Assembly (NCBI RefSeq): GCF_001814775.1
Contig: NZ_KV817803.1
Location: forward strand, 32,531-93,558
Length of the DNA stretch: 61,028 nt
Origin: Streptococcus sp. HMSC067H01
Lineage (GTDB): Bacteria; Bacillota; Bacilli; Lactobacillales; Streptococcaceae
Direction of reading: 5' to 3'
The notes under the pieces were generated by a model. The model was not told where the DNA came from and searched no databases. It was given only the letters and a program-made list of their open reading frames with translations. A program made the translations under genes and the position numbers. Shown in pieces: positions 39,420 through 48,442 of the stretch (within the stretch, counting starts at the first letter, position 1; every line of letters begins with the position of its first letter).

Positions 39420-40157
39420 CTATTCCATATTAGTTCTGCCGTTCCATTTATTAAACCAAATCAAACTTACAAATAAAATTACAACTATCATTGGTGTTGC
39501 AACTAAAGACCACTTAAAAAATTCATAATAAAATAAGTTTTCACCAGATATTTTATCTACAAAGTAAAGACCACAAAGTCTTGAAGACCAAGAACTTGGT
39601 ATGTAATACCAAATCTTATCCCCCATACTTGTAACAGCAAGCAGAGCTATCAATGTTTCAAAGAAACCAAGACCAATAGAGGCACCACTCCCAAATCTGA
39701 GGCTAATAACCAGATGTATTAAATATAACGGAACAACTCCGATAATCATTAAGACTAATTCCAATATCAAATCATAAAATTCTTGATAATTAAAAAACAT
39801 CAAAAAACTACTTTGGAGTAAAACAAGTGATAGAGATGCACACAACAATAAGGATAATAACTTACCAATATATAGACTCGTTCTTGATTGCGAACCCATT
39901 AACATTATCTGAAAGCAACCTGCTTCTGCTTCCATTTCTATTACCTTTGCAGTAATAAAACCAATAATAATCGGGAACAATGCACCTAACGTAATCAAAT
40001 AATTTAATGTGACATCCTCAATTGAATACCTACTTAGGCTCGTAAATTTAAAACCAGCATATATCATAATCACAAATAGTATTGGGAGAAACAGATATAA
40101 CCAGGGTAACCAAGTATGTTTTATCTTATATAGTTCAGACTTTAAAATATTTATCAC
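39420..40157 (-). CDS. Lantibiotic-immunity ABC permease (MutG/LanG-like)
   Basis: A 245-aa ABC-2 type permease with six hydrophobic segments (LPWLYLFLPILFVIMIYAG, IMLMGSQSRTSLYIGKLLSL and others). The frame extends to 40334 inside the previous gene, but AGGAGGT lies 6 nt before GTG at 40157 (VINILKSELYKIKH). That start overlaps the preceding stop by one base (TAGTG) and gives a length equal to its partner. With the upstream permease and ATPase it forms a LanFEG-type exporter that pumps lantibiotics off the membrane. Confidence 0.82.
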   Translation of the reverse strand: MINILKSELYKIKHTWLPWLYLFLPILFVIMIYAGFKFTSLSRYSIEDVTLNYLITLGALFPIIIGFITAKVIEMEAEAGCFQIMLMGSQSRTSLYIGKLLSLLLCASLSLVLLQSSFLMFFNYQEFYDLILELVLMIIGVVPLYLIHLVISLRFGSGASIGLGFFETLIALLAVTSMGDKIWYYIPSSWSSRLCGLYFVDKISGENLFYYEFFKWSLVATPMIVVILFVSLIWFNKWNGRTNME

Positions 40158-40894
40158 TATCCCACCTCCTGTTTTGTAAACCAAATAGATGATAAGTAAG
40201 ATAATAGAAGAAATAACAGAATTGAGAAGATACATGGAAGCAAAATTGATGTGTTTAACATCATATTTCCTGCATCTGCTGGTAGTCCATTTGGCATAAT
40301 TTTCAGCATTGGAACCATAGCTCTTATACTCCAACTATATGGGGAAAACAACCAATAATCTCCAGCAGAAAACATAATTCCAAGTACAATACCTAGTAAA
40401 CCATTTATCATAAGACTAATAGAAAAACCAAACTTTTTAGCTAATAGTAGGCAAAATGGAATTTGCCATATGCTTGATACCACTAATACTATACTCGAAA
40501 CTAATAAAGTACTAAAGCTATAGCTTAAAAATATTTGTTTTCCAAAAATAAATTGCACAATTAAAACTGCTATCAAATGAACCAAACTTGTCATCAGAAT
40601 CAAACAGCTTGCTACAATAATTTTTGATATCCAAATCTTTCTTAAATCAATACTTAGAGGATAAACTGCCCTATATTTTATTTTTTTATCTTCGTATCGA
40701 TTCATTAAAGCAGGAATCAGTGCATAAGTAATTGGCATAATTATAGTATACCACCAATTATATGAATCTACTGTAAAATATGGTGGTGCCAGTATATAAG
40801 AAAGAATTATCAAAGATATAGGTATTATATAGATTATTTTTTTTAAAAAAGTTCTTTTATATTTTAAATAATCACTAAGGATATAATTTATCAT
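40157..40894 (-). CDS. Lantibiotic-immunity ABC permease (MutE/LanE-like)
   Basis: A 245-aa ABC-2 permease with six TM segments, beginning MINYILSDYLKYKRTFLKKI and containing LIPALMNRYEDKKIKYRAVY, a layout typical of LanE permeases. It sits 2 nt after the ATPase gene and overlaps the second permease by 1 nt. The LanE/LanG assignment rests on order and resemblance, so the two labels could be swapped. Confidence 0.82.
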   Translation of the reverse strand: MINYILSDYLKYKRTFLKKIIYIIPISLIILSYILAPPYFTVDSYNWWYTIIMPITYALIPALMNRYEDKKIKYRAVYPLSIDLRKIWISKIIVASCLILMTSLVHLIAVLIVQFIFGKQIFLSYSFSTLLVSSIVLVVSSIWQIPFCLLLAKKFGFSISLMINGLLGIVLGIMFSAGDYWLFSPYSWSIRAMVPMLKIMPNGLPADAGNMMLNTSILLPCIFSILLFLLLSYLSSIWFTKQEVG

Positions 40895-40896
40895 TT

Positions 40897-41592
40897 TTAA
40901 TTCTCCTTCTTTACTACTTCCAAAAATAAATTTTCTAAACTTTCTTGAGAGTTTTTTATATCTTGGTATTTTAATTCGCCTTCACATATTATTCCGATAT
41001 AATCTGCAACTTGCTCAACTTCGGAAATATTATGGCTGGATAGAATTACTGTAATGCCTTGTTTTGGAAAGCCAAGAATCATCTCCCTTAATTCTTGAAT
41101 TCCCAATGGATCTAAGCCATTGGTTGGTTCATCTAAAATTAATAATTTAGGATTATTTAACAGTGCTATTGCAATTCCTAATCGTTGTTTCATTCCCAAA
41201 GAAAATTTTCCACTTCTTTTTTTACCTGTATTTGATAGACCAACGATTTGTAGAACTTCATCAATTCTTGATTCGGGTAATCCAAGTAACATTGTTCTTA
41301 CTTTTAAATTTTCTCTTGCACTTAAGTTCTCATACAATGGAGGTAACTCTATCAAGGCACCAATTTGTTCGAGATCCTTTCTACTCCATATATGATCATT
41401 AAATATAATATCTCCGGACGATTTATGGAGCATTCCTGTTATCATCTTTAGTGTAGTTGATTTCCCAGCACCATTTGGACCAAGTAATCCGTAGATACAA
41501 TTCTCTTTCACTTGTAATGAAATATTATTCACTACAAGTTGATTCCCAAATTTCTTTGACAAATTCCGTGTCTCTAAAATATTTTTTTCCAT
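40897..41592 (-). CDS. Lantibiotic-protection ABC transporter ATPase (MutF/LanF-like)
   Basis: A 231-aa ABC ATPase. Walker A GPNGAGKST (~38-46), signature FSLGMKQRLGIAIALL (~131-146), Walker B LLILDEPTNGLDPLG and H-loop LSSHNISEVEQVAD. The FSLGMKQR signature and the Q-loop ALIELPPLYENLSAREN, with Glu in place of the usual Gln, are typical of LanF. AAGGAGG precedes ATG 41592. It is the first gene of the five-gene operon. Confidence 0.88.
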   Translation of the reverse strand: MEKNILETRNLSKKFGNQLVVNNISLQVKENCIYGLLGPNGAGKSTTLKMITGMLHKSSGDIIFNDHIWSRKDLEQIGALIELPPLYENLSARENLKVRTMLLGLPESRIDEVLQIVGLSNTGKKRSGKFSLGMKQRLGIAIALLNNPKLLILDEPTNGLDPLGIQELREMILGFPKQGITVILSSHNISEVEQVADYIGIICEGELKYQDIKNSQESLENLFLEVVKKEN

Positions 41593-41788
41593 TTTGATCC
41601 TCCTTAAATTTACGCATCAATAATAAAATATAAATTTAAAGATTTTATAAAGAAAATACATAACTATCTATTAATTTTTTAAAAAACTATAACTACGCAA
41701 TTTAATGAAGATTAAAAATAAAAATTTGAAATTTTTAGAATTCTATCTAGAACCTTAATCTCTTAAAACAACGAATCCTCTGAAAATG
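41593..41788. other. AT-rich spacer upstream of the LanFEG-RK operon
   Basis: Very A/T-rich. It must hold the operon promoter on the - strand (a TATAAA near 41650 is a weak candidate). No ORF for a bacteriocin precursor or leader peptide is seen. Confidence 0.45.
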
Positions 41789-41824
41789 AAAATTCTACTG
41801 AATGAAACTTCAGTAGAATTTTTT
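41789..41824. terminator. Long perfect hairpin terminator downstream of whiA
   Basis: Arms AAAATTCTACTGAA (41789-41802) and TTCAGTAGAATTTT (41809-41822), 14 bp perfect, 6-nt loop, T-run on the + side and TTTT within the arm on the - side. It would end the rapZ-yvcK-whiA operon. Confidence 0.75.
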
Positions 41825-41898
41825 AAATTTGAGGTTATTTTAAAAATTTTTAAACATCAATCTCGATATATCTTTTTTGAATATCAATATCTTATATT

Positions 41899-42810
41899 TT
41901 ACAATTCCTCTGCAATTTTATTTATCTTTCTCAGTCTGTGGTTGACACCACTCTTGGTCATGGGATTACTGAGACTATCTGCTAATCGTTGGATAGAGTA
42001 ATCAGGGTGCTGGATCCGCAGACGGGCGACTTCCTGCAAATCTGCTGGAAGATTATCCAAGCCAATTCTATCTTTGATTTTACTGATATTGTTGATGGTT
42101 TTCATGCTTGCTGAAACCGTCCGAGCAATATTAGCCGTCTCTGCATTATTAGCACGATTGAGATCATTACGGGTTTCACGTAAAATTTTGATGCCTTCGA
42201 AAGTATCACGCGCCTGCATGGCTCCAATAACTATGAGAAAGTCCATGATATCCTCAGCACGCTGAAGATAGGTCACTGCACCTTTTTTTCGTTCAATCAC
42301 CTTGGCATCCAACAAGAAATGCTGAAGAAGCGCCGCAATCCCTTGGGCATGGTCCAGATAGACTGAGCTGATCTCAAGCTGATATTTACCAGAGTCTGGA
42401 TCCCGAATACTTCCGTTTGCCAAAAAGGCTCCACAGAGATAGGCACGACCTGCTTCCTCATCTGCTAGAATTTCAGGTGCAATACCTGTCTCTATTCCAA
42501 AGAAGGAGTCTGCCAAGTGCAAATCACTCAGTAGTTCTTGAACTCGCTCATCCGTAAAAACAGTATAGACGCGATTTTTACGAAGATTACTCCTCTGATG
42601 GTGACGAATTTCTGATTTAATCTCATAGAAGTGCAAAAAAGATTCATAGAGATGACGAGCCAACTTAGCATTTTCTGTAATGACGGACAAGGTCAACCCA
42701 GAATTCGATAAACCAATACTACCAGACATCTTAATAATGGCAGATAGTTCGTGGCGACTCAGATGGTGCTGACCCAAAATTTCTTCTTTTACTGCTACTG
42801 TAAAACTCAT
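41899..42810 (-). CDS. whiA: WhiA family DNA-binding protein
   Basis: A 303-aa protein joining an N-terminal LAGLIDADG-like domain (~1-200) and a C-terminal helix-turn-helix (~220-303, with [20 protein letters not shown] and [11 protein letters not shown]). In actinobacteria it controls sporulation; in B. subtilis it affects division and chromosome segregation. It is the third gene of rapZ-yvcK-whiA, overlapping yvcK by 4 nt. Confidence 0.95.
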   Translation of the reverse strand: MSFTVAVKEEILGQHHLSRHELSAIIKMSGSIGLSNSGLTLSVITENAKLARHLYESFLHFYEIKSEIRHHQRSNLRKNRVYTVFTDERVQELLSDLHLADSFFGIETGIAPEILADEEAGRAYLCGAFLANGSIRDPDSGKYQLEISSVYLDHAQGIAALLQHFLLDAKVIERKKGAVTYLQRAEDIMDFLIVIGAMQARDTFEGIKILRETRNDLNRANNAETANIARTVSASMKTINNISKIKDRIGLDNLPADLQEVARLRIQHPDYSIQRLADSLSNPMTKSGVNHRLRKINKIAEEL

Positions 42811-43784
42811 TTTCTCACCTGTATGATCCGCATGAGCTCATCTACGATTAAATCACCATCGTGAAAGGCTCCTCCATTTTCCAAGCGTAGAAAGTTGGAT
42901 GAAATGACACGTGGGACTTGCTTACGCAAACCTTCAAAATCATGCTCAACCTGCACCAAATATTCATCAAAACGGTTGGTATCCATATAGTCCCTCGGAA
43001 CCTTTTCGATATTAACAAGGACAGTATCGATAAATGGACGGCCCAAATGACGATGCAGGACTTCTACGTGATCACTATCTGTGAAATGCTCGGTCTCTCC
43101 ACGCTGGGTCATGATGTTGCAGACATAGGCAATTTCAGCCTTGGTTTCCAGAAGCGCCTGACCAATTTCTTCAATAACAATATTAGGCAAAATCGAAGTA
43201 AAGAGTGAACCTGGTCCCAAGACAATCATATCACTTTCGAGAATAGTGTTAACCACCCGGCGGCTAGCTTCAGGTTTCTCATCATCAAGCGTATTAGTGA
43301 CGTAAACATGATCAATCATGCCTGGATGATCAGCAATGTGACTCTCGCCAGCCACCTCTGTCCCATCTTTAAAGACAGCATGGAGGGTCAAGGGATGGTC
43401 GCTAGATGGATAAATCTTGCCTGTTGTATGGAAAAATTTACTCAGCAATTGCATGGCATTATAGGTCGAACCCTGCATTTCAGATAATCCAGCTATGATA
43501 ATGTTTCCTAATGGATGACCAGCAAAGGCACCTGCATCCTCAGAAAAACGATATTGAAAGACCTTTTCATAGAATTTTGGCATATCTGACATGGCTACAA
43601 GGACATTACGCAAATCACCTGGTGGTGTTAACTGTTGAATGTTTTTACGAAGTTCACCTGAAGAACCTCCATCATCAGCAACAGTTACAATCGCTGCGAT
43701 CTCGACATCCTTTTCCCTTAAACTTTTTAAGATAACGGGGATTCCAGTTCCCCCACCAATCACCGTAATTTTGGGTTTTCTCAT
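42807..43784 (-). CDS. yvcK: YvcK/GlmR-type gluconeogenesis factor
   Basis: A 325-aa UDP-sugar-binding protein (CofD-like fold) linked to cell-wall precursor supply and cell shape. [20 protein letters not shown] (~4-23), [13 protein letters not shown] (~34-46), [11 protein letters not shown] and [14 protein letters not shown] are conserved. B. subtilis GlmR stimulates GlmS, and glmM is encoded nearby at 32881-34230. It overlaps rapZ and whiA by 4 nt. Confidence 0.94.
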   Translation of the reverse strand: MRKPKITVIGGGTGIPVILKSLREKDVEIAAIVTVADDGGSSGELRKNIQQLTPPGDLRNVLVAMSDMPKFYEKVFQYRFSEDAGAFAGHPLGNIIIAGLSEMQGSTYNAMQLLSKFFHTTGKIYPSSDHPLTLHAVFKDGTEVAGESHIADHPGMIDHVYVTNTLDDEKPEASRRVVNTILESDMIVLGPGSLFTSILPNIVIEEIGQALLETKAEIAYVCNIMTQRGETEHFTDSDHVEVLHRHLGRPFIDTVLVNIEKVPRDYMDTNRFDEYLVQVEHDFEGLRKQVPRVISSNFLRLENGGAFHDGDLIVDELMRIIQVRK

Positions 43785-44671
43785 GAACGGTTTACCGTTT
43801 CCTTTCTTCGGTCTTTATCACGATGACTTTCATTTACAGACCAATTCTTAGACAAATCATTGGCTATGCGTTTGGCAAATGCAACACTTCGGTGTTGTCC
43901 ACCTGTACAACCTACAGCAATGGTTAAAACTGATTTGCCCTCTTTTTTATAAGCCGGTAAAATTGGCTCAATTAAGGCCAACAAGTGACGGTAAAAGTCT
44001 TCGGATTCTTCATGTTTCATGACATAGTCGTAAACAGCTTGATCTTCACCTGTTTGATTACGAAGTTCTGGAAGATAGTAGGGATTTGGGAGGAAACGGA
44101 CATCAAAAACTAAGTCGGCATCAATGGGAATGCCGTATTTAAAGCCAAAAGACATGACCTCAATACGGAAGGACTGAGCTTGTTCTTGATCTGAAAATTG
44201 CTCTGCAATCGCCTTACGAAGTTCACGAGGGGTTAGTTCAGTAGTATCAACGACATTTTGGCTCATATTTTTCAGTGGAGCCAAGAGTTCACGTTCCAAC
44301 TTAATCCCATCTAAAATACGACCATCTGCTGCCAGAGGGTGACTTCTTCTGGTTTCCTTATAGCGTGCCACCAATTCCTTATCCGCTGCATCCAAAAAGA
44401 GAATTTTAAAGTCCAAATCATCTTGATTTTCCAATTCATCCAAGACAGCCTGAATCTCTGAAAAGAAGGAACGGCTACGCATATCCACTACCAAAGCTAA
44501 TTTGTGGTCATCATCCTTAGTCTCAACCAACTGCAAAAATTTTGGTAAGAGGGCTGGTGGCATATTATCAATGGTAAAATAGCCTAAATCTTCGAAGGAT
44601 TGAATAGCTACAGTTTTTCCTGCACCACTCATACCTGTTACAATCACCAGGTGAAGTTGTTTCTTTGTCAT
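43781..44671 (-). CDS. rapZ: RNase adapter protein RapZ / nucleotide-binding protein YvcJ
   Basis: A 296-aa P-loop protein. Walker [10 protein letters not shown] (~12-20), [16 protein letters not shown], the C-terminal [12 protein letters not shown] and [13 protein letters not shown] are RapZ landmarks. Two ATGs are adjacent (44674, 44671). AAGGAG is 3 nt from the first and 6 nt from the second, so I start at 44671. In E. coli it tunes GlmS via sRNA decay; the streptococcal target is unknown. Confidence 0.94.
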   Translation of the reverse strand: MTKKQLHLVIVTGMSGAGKTVAIQSFEDLGYFTIDNMPPALLPKFLQLVETKDDDHKLALVVDMRSRSFFSEIQAVLDELENQDDLDFKILFLDAADKELVARYKETRRSHPLAADGRILDGIKLERELLAPLKNMSQNVVDTTELTPRELRKAIAEQFSDQEQAQSFRIEVMSFGFKYGIPIDADLVFDVRFLPNPYYLPELRNQTGEDQAVYDYVMKHEESEDFYRHLLALIEPILPAYKKEGKSVLTIAVGCTGGQHRSVAFAKRIANDLSKNWSVNESHRDKDRRKETVNRS

Positions 44672-44692
44672 CATTGTCTCCTTATATCAAAA

Positions 44693-44715
44693 GAAGTTTG
44701 GAAGAACCAAACTTC
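44693..44715 (-). terminator. Terminator after ridA
   Basis: GAAGTTTGG and CCAAACTTC, a perfect 9-bp stem with a 5-nt loop, followed by TTTT on the - strand, 8 nt past the ridA stop. Some read-through into rapZ is possible as no clear rapZ promoter is seen. Confidence 0.7.
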
Positions 44716-44722
44716 AACTCGC

Positions 44723-45103
44723 TTATCCAATCTCTGCGATGACTTCAATTTCGACTTTTACATCGCGAGGTAGACGAGCTACTTCTACAGCTGAACGAGC
44801 TGGAAACTCCCTATTAAAGGCTGTTTGGTATACCTCATTGAAGGGTACAAAGTCGTTCATATCACTCAAGAAACAAGTTGTTTTAACAACATGGTCAAAA
44901 TCTGTGCCTGCTTCTGCCAAAATAGCGCCAATGTTTTTCAAAACTTGTTCAGTCTGTTCTTGAATCGTTTCTCCTACGATTTCTCCAGTTTCAGGAGATA
45001 AAGGAACTTGACCGCTAGCAAACAACAGATTGCCAACGATTTTTCCTTGAACGTAAGGTCCGATTGCCTTTGGAGCTTTATCTGTATGAATTGTTTTTGC
45101 CAT
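44723..45103 (-). CDS. RidA family enamine/imine deaminase
   Basis: A 126-aa trimeric protein hydrolysing reactive enamines such as 2-aminoacrylate. Motifs: KAIGPYVQGKIVGNLLFASG (~12-31), GDFVPFNEVY-type DMNDFVPFNEVYQTAF, and the Arg in FPARSAVEVARLPRDVKVEI that binds the substrate carboxylate. It is last in the folA-clpX-engB-ridA run, 9 nt after engB, and ends at the hairpin at 44693-44715. Confidence 0.94.
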   Translation of the reverse strand: MAKTIHTDKAPKAIGPYVQGKIVGNLLFASGQVPLSPETGEIVGETIQEQTEQVLKNIGAILAEAGTDFDHVVKTTCFLSDMNDFVPFNEVYQTAFNREFPARSAVEVARLPRDVKVEIEVIAEIG

Positions 45104-45112
45104 ATGTATTCC

Positions 45113-45700
45113 TCACAATTTTTCTAAAATAGCATCCCAAGCCTGGTCCATTCCTGCTTTTGTTACGGATGAAAAGAGGATAAAGTCATCACTTGGATCA
45201 AAGTTTAATTTCTTTTTAATAGCTGATTCGTGCTTGTTCCATTTACCACGCGGAATCTTGTCTGCTTTTGTCGCTACAATGATGACAGGAATCTCATAAT
45301 ACTTAAGAAATTCGTACATCTGTACATCATCTGCTGACGGATCATGTCGAAGGTCTACAAGACTGACAACTGCTCGAAGATTTTCTCGAGTAGTTAAATA
45401 TTCCTCAATCATACGACCCCATTTTTCGCGTTCCTTTTTGGAAACACGGGCATAACCGTAACCAGGTACATCTACAAAACGCATCTTATCATCAATATTA
45501 AAGAAATTAAGTAGTTGTGTTTTTCCTGGTTTTCCTGAAGTACGAGCTAGATTCTTACGATTGAGCATGGTATTGATAAAACTTGATTTACCAACATTTG
45601 AACGTCCTGCGAGCGCAATTTCTGGAAGTTCATCCTGTGGATAGTGAGATTTGTTAGCTGCACTCAGCAAAATTTCAGCATTGTGTGTATTGATTTCCAT
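45113..45700 (-). CDS. engB: Ribosome biogenesis GTPase EngB (YsxC)
   Basis: A 195-aa TrmE-Era-type GTPase needed for late 50S assembly. G1 GRSNVGKSS (~31-39), G3 DVPGYGYA (~77-84), G4 TKAD (~144-147) and G5 SSV. The frame begins with GTG 45706, but GAGG sits 5-6 nt before ATG 45700, which gives the family N-terminus [11 protein letters not shown]. It lies 8 nt after clpX, the usual pair. Confidence 0.96.
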   Translation of the reverse strand: MEINTHNAEILLSAANKSHYPQDELPEIALAGRSNVGKSSFINTMLNRKNLARTSGKPGKTQLLNFFNIDDKMRFVDVPGYGYARVSKKEREKWGRMIEEYLTTRENLRAVVSLVDLRHDPSADDVQMYEFLKYYEIPVIIVATKADKIPRGKWNKHESAIKKKLNFDPSDDFILFSSVTKAGMDQAWDAILEKL

Positions 45701-45708
45701 AGTCACCT

Positions 45709-46941
45709 CTAGGCTGTCTCTAGGATTGGCTTAGCTGTTCCATTAACGGCTTCTTTTGTGATACGAACTGTTTTCACATTTTCTTGACTTGGCACTTCAA
45801 ACATAACATCCAGCATGGTTTCTTCGATGATTGAGCGAAGACCACGCGCACCAGTCTTACGTTCAATAGCTTTGTTAGCAATCTCTTGGAGAGCCTCATC
45901 GTCAAATTCAAGCTCAACATCATCATATGAAAGCAAGGTCTGGTATTGTTTAACCAAGGCATTTCTTGGCTCTTTCAAAATGCGAACCAAGTCATCTACT
46001 GTCAACTGCTCCAAGGCTGCAAAGACAGGCAAGCGTCCAATCAACTCAGGAATTATACCGAATTTTTGAATATCTTCTGCAATGATTTCTTGCATGTAAG
46101 AACTGTTTTCGTCAATAGCCTTACTATTTTGTCCGAAACCGATAACTTTTTCACCAAGACGCTGTTTGACAATTTCTTCGATTCCATCGAAGGCACCACC
46201 CACGATAAAGAGGATATTCTTGGTATCTACTTGAATCATTTCTTGTTGTGGATGTTTGCGTCCACCTTGTGGAGGAACACTTGCTACTGTACCTTCGATA
46301 ATCTTGAGGAGGGCTTGTTGCACACCTTCACCAGAAACATCACGCGTGATAGAAACATTTTCACTCTTCTTAGCAATCTTGTCGATTTCGTCTACGTAGA
46401 TAATTCCACGTTCTGCACGTTCGATGTTAAAGTCAGCTGCTTGCAAGAGTTTGAGGAGAATATTTTCAACGTCCTCACCTACATAGCCTGCTTCTGTGAG
46501 AGCCGTTGCGTCAGCGATTGCAAAAGGTACATTCAAACTTTTAGCAAGAGTTTGAGCTAAGAAAGTCTTTCCTGAACCAGTTGGACCAATCATTAAAATG
46601 TTTGACTTTTGCAAGTCAACATCTTCTGTCTCTTCGCGATTATCATGAAAATTGATGCGTTTATAGTGGTTATAAACCGCAACAGCTAAGGCACGTTTAG
46701 CACGATCTTGACCTATAACGTAGTGGTTTAAAATATTGAGAAGTTCAATTGGTTTTGGAACTTCTGAAAGATCTGTCAATACTTCCTCTGCCAACTCTTC
46801 TCGGATAATCTCCTGAGCTAGCTCCACACACTCATTACAGATAAAAGCATTGTTACCTGCTATAATTTTTTGTACTTCATCTTGGCTCTTGCCACAAAAT
46901 GAGCAATAAACCATCATATCATTTTTCCTATTCGTCGGCAT
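45709..46941 (-). CDS. clpX: ClpX, ATP-dependent protease specificity subunit
   Basis: A 410-aa AAA+ unfoldase feeding ClpP. N-terminal zinc-binding domain: [11 protein letters not shown] and CNECV (four Cys). Walker [16 protein letters not shown] (~118-132), Walker [12 protein letters not shown], sensor and arginine motifs to the end. The pore loop GYVGEDVEN and the IGF-type ClpP-docking loop (KVIGFGQ) are visible. Near-identical to the pneumococcal protein as I recall it. Confidence 0.97.
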   Translation of the reverse strand: MPTNRKNDMMVYCSFCGKSQDEVQKIIAGNNAFICNECVELAQEIIREELAEEVLTDLSEVPKPIELLNILNHYVIGQDRAKRALAVAVYNHYKRINFHDNREETEDVDLQKSNILMIGPTGSGKTFLAQTLAKSLNVPFAIADATALTEAGYVGEDVENILLKLLQAADFNIERAERGIIYVDEIDKIAKKSENVSITRDVSGEGVQQALLKIIEGTVASVPPQGGRKHPQQEMIQVDTKNILFIVGGAFDGIEEIVKQRLGEKVIGFGQNSKAIDENSSYMQEIIAEDIQKFGIIPELIGRLPVFAALEQLTVDDLVRILKEPRNALVKQYQTLLSYDDVELEFDDEALQEIANKAIERKTGARGLRSIIEETMLDVMFEVPSQENVKTVRITKEAVNGTAKPILETA

Positions 46942-46973
46942 GATTTCCTTCCATTTCTAATCATTCATTCTAT

Positions 46974-47144
46974 CTAAAACAAGGTCATATAAAAAGCATG
47001 AATACTATTTACCAAGTTTGTAAAAGCATTTAGCCAAAGTAGAGTAGCAAGTCCAAAGCGCTTTTTACGAAAAGCGTGTGTTCCAGCCACAAGACAGACA
47101 GCACACAAAAGAGCTGTGAAAAAACCAAAAATACTACGCTCCAT
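46974..47144 (-). CDS. Small two-TM membrane protein between folA and clpX
   Basis: A 56-aa ORF ([20 protein letters not shown] ... SIHAFYMTLF). Two hydrophobic helices (~5-22 and ~32-50) are joined by a basic turn (HAFRKKRFG). The ATG overlaps the folA stop by one base (TAATG), so it is translationally coupled, and clpX begins 32 nt later. I recall a small hypothetical gene at the same place in S. pneumoniae. Function unknown. Confidence 0.8.
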   Translation of the reverse strand: MERSIFGFFTALLCAVCLVAGTHAFRKKRFGLATLLWLNAFTNLVNSIHAFYMTLF

Positions 47145-47650
47145 TAGACTTCCTTTCTCTTTCTGTATTCGATGGTAAAATCATAGGCATTTTTCTCATC
47201 TTTACTATAGAACTTGCTTGCAACGGTCTCAAAAGCAGTCAAATCAAAATCCTCTGGGAAATAGGTATCTCCCTCAACTTGAGCATGAATTTGCGTCACG
47301 ATAATCTCATCCAGATAAGGTTCAAACAGCTGAAAAATCTGCTTGCCACCAATGATATAAAGATTCTTATCCTGCTGTTGGTACCAGTCTAAAACATCCT
47401 CAACATTTTGAAAGACCAGAACACCCTCAACTGACTCTTCGAGATTACGCGTCAAAATCAAGGTTTCACGTCCTGGAAGCAATCGTCGCCCCATCCCATC
47501 AAAGGTTACACGACCCATTAAAATGGCATGATTCAAGGTTGTTTCTTTAAAATGTTTTAACTCTGCTGGCAAATGCCATGGCAAGCGATCCTCTTTTCCG
47601 ATTACACCCTTTTCATCTTGAGCCCAAATGGCTACGATTTTCTTTGTCAT
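47144..47650 (-). CDS. folA: Dihydrofolate reductase
   Basis: A 168-aa enzyme reducing dihydrofolate, the trimethoprim target. Motifs: [20 protein letters not shown] (~5-24), [11 protein letters not shown] with the catalytic acid Glu30, [11 protein letters not shown], and YIIGGKQIF (~98-106). Residue 100 is Ile, the form found in trimethoprim-susceptible pneumococci (resistance typically involves I100L). Extended -10 TGATAAAAT at 47688-47680. It is first in folA-(56 aa)-clpX-engB-ridA. Confidence 0.96.
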   Translation of the reverse strand: MTKKIVAIWAQDEKGVIGKEDRLPWHLPAELKHFKETTLNHAILMGRVTFDGMGRRLLPGRETLILTRNLEESVEGVLVFQNVEDVLDWYQQQDKNLYIIGGKQIFQLFEPYLDEIIVTQIHAQVEGDTYFPEDFDLTAFETVASKFYSKDEKNAYDFTIEYRKRKEV

Positions 47651-47679
47651 GCTTTCATCCTTTTTATTGATAGTTCTAT

Positions 47680-47688
47680 TTTATCAAA
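47680..47688 (-). promoter_or_regulatory. Extended -10 promoter of folA-clpX operon
   Basis: TGATAAAAT on the - strand (TAAAAT at 47685-47680), leader about 23-25 nt. No CIRCE or CtsR-like heptad repeat was seen upstream. Confidence 0.5.
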
Positions 47689-47732
47689 AATCTTCAAAAA
47701 AGACTGTTTTGGGGTGCCCACCCAAATAGAAA

Positions 47733-47757
47733 AATCCGTAGAAAACTTCTACGGATT
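47733..47757 (-). terminator. Terminator of dpr
   Basis: AATCCGTAGAA and TTCTACGGATT on the - strand, 11-bp perfect stem with a 3-nt loop, followed by TTTTC, 20 nt past the dpr stop. Confidence 0.85.
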
Positions 47758-47776
47758 GTTGTTTATAGGTAGTTTC

Positions 47777-48295
47777 TTACAAACCTGGTGCTTGACCCAA
47801 CTCAGCTGCAAGCATCCAAACAGTTTTTTCAAGTTCCGCTTTAGCACCAACGAAAATGTCATTAGAAACATCATCGCCTTCTTCATCAGTTACATCCAAA
47901 GCTTTTTGGAAAAGAGTGATAAGGTAACGATAAATAGCTAGAACACGCTCCAAGCTTTCTTCAACGTTACGGAATTCTCCTTCTTCTTCTTCGATTTCAC
48001 TGTGTTGAAGAAACTCTGTCAAAGTAGAATAAGGTTTACCACCAAGAGTGATCAAGCGTTCGCTGATTTCATCAAGGTAAGCATCTAGACTGTCCATGTA
48101 TTCATCCATCTTAGGATGCCATACTTGGAAACCACGACCACGCATGTACCAGTGTACTTGGTGAAGGGCAATGTGAGCCACATACAAGTCTGCTACTGCT
48201 TGGTTAAGCACTTCCTTTGTTTTTGCTAGCGCTTCAGGCGCTGATTTAGATAATGTTGTTACGTCTTTTAAAGCATCTTTTTTCAATTCAACCAT
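47777..48295 (-). CDS. dpr: Dps-like peroxide resistance protein Dpr
   Basis: A 172-aa ferritin-like 12-mer storing iron and protecting DNA from Fenton chemistry; important in catalase-negative, H2O2-producing streptococci. Ferroxidase residues lie in [20 protein letters not shown] (~41-60) and [18 protein letters not shown] (~63-80). Length equals pneumococcal Dpr. Monocistronic, with a strong promoter (48349-48377) and a 5' leader hairpin. Confidence 0.95.
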   Translation of the reverse strand: MVELKKDALKDVTTLSKSAPEALAKTKEVLNQAVADLYVAHIALHQVHWYMRGRGFQVWHPKMDEYMDSLDAYLDEISERLITLGGKPYSTLTEFLQHSEIEEEEGEFRNVEESLERVLAIYRYLITLFQKALDVTDEEGDDVSNDIFVGAKAELEKTVWMLAAELGQAPGL

Positions 48296-48318
48296 ATTTC
48301 TTACCTCTTTTCATTTTT

Positions 48319-48377
48319 TATAGCCACTTTATCAGTGGTTATAGTACAAGTATACCACTCCCAGAAAACGATAGCAA
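48319..48377 (-). promoter_or_regulatory. dpr: dpr promoter and 5' leader hairpin
   Basis: TTGCTA (48377-48372), 17-nt spacer, TATACT (48354-48349) with TGG in front. Just downstream, TATAACCAC and GTGGCTATA (48343-48319) form an imperfect hairpin in the leader, which may affect mRNA stability or translation. Confidence 0.6.
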
Positions 48378-48442
48378 GGAAAGTGTACTATCTGAGAAAA
48401 GTCTTAATAGACTGATAATTTAAGAATAGGAAACTGTAATTT

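Noticed and set aside
40158..40334. 59-residue N-terminal extension of the second LanFEG permease
   Set aside because: It lies inside the preceding gene; GTG 40157 has an ideal SD and a one-base stop/start overlap.
36990..41898. Lantibiotic precursor or modification gene beside the LanFEG-RK operon
   Set aside because: I read both gaps (36990-37370 and 41593-41898) on both strands and found no short Cys/Ser/Thr-rich ORF with an SD.
45946..46560. 204-codon + strand ORF opposite clpX
   Set aside because: It is antisense to a highly conserved gene, has no SD, and its composition is that of a shadow frame.
47706..47727. Palindrome around GGGTGCCCACCC between folA and dpr as an operator
   Set aside because: It is imperfect, lies between a terminator and a promoter without a fitting position, and matches no motif I know.
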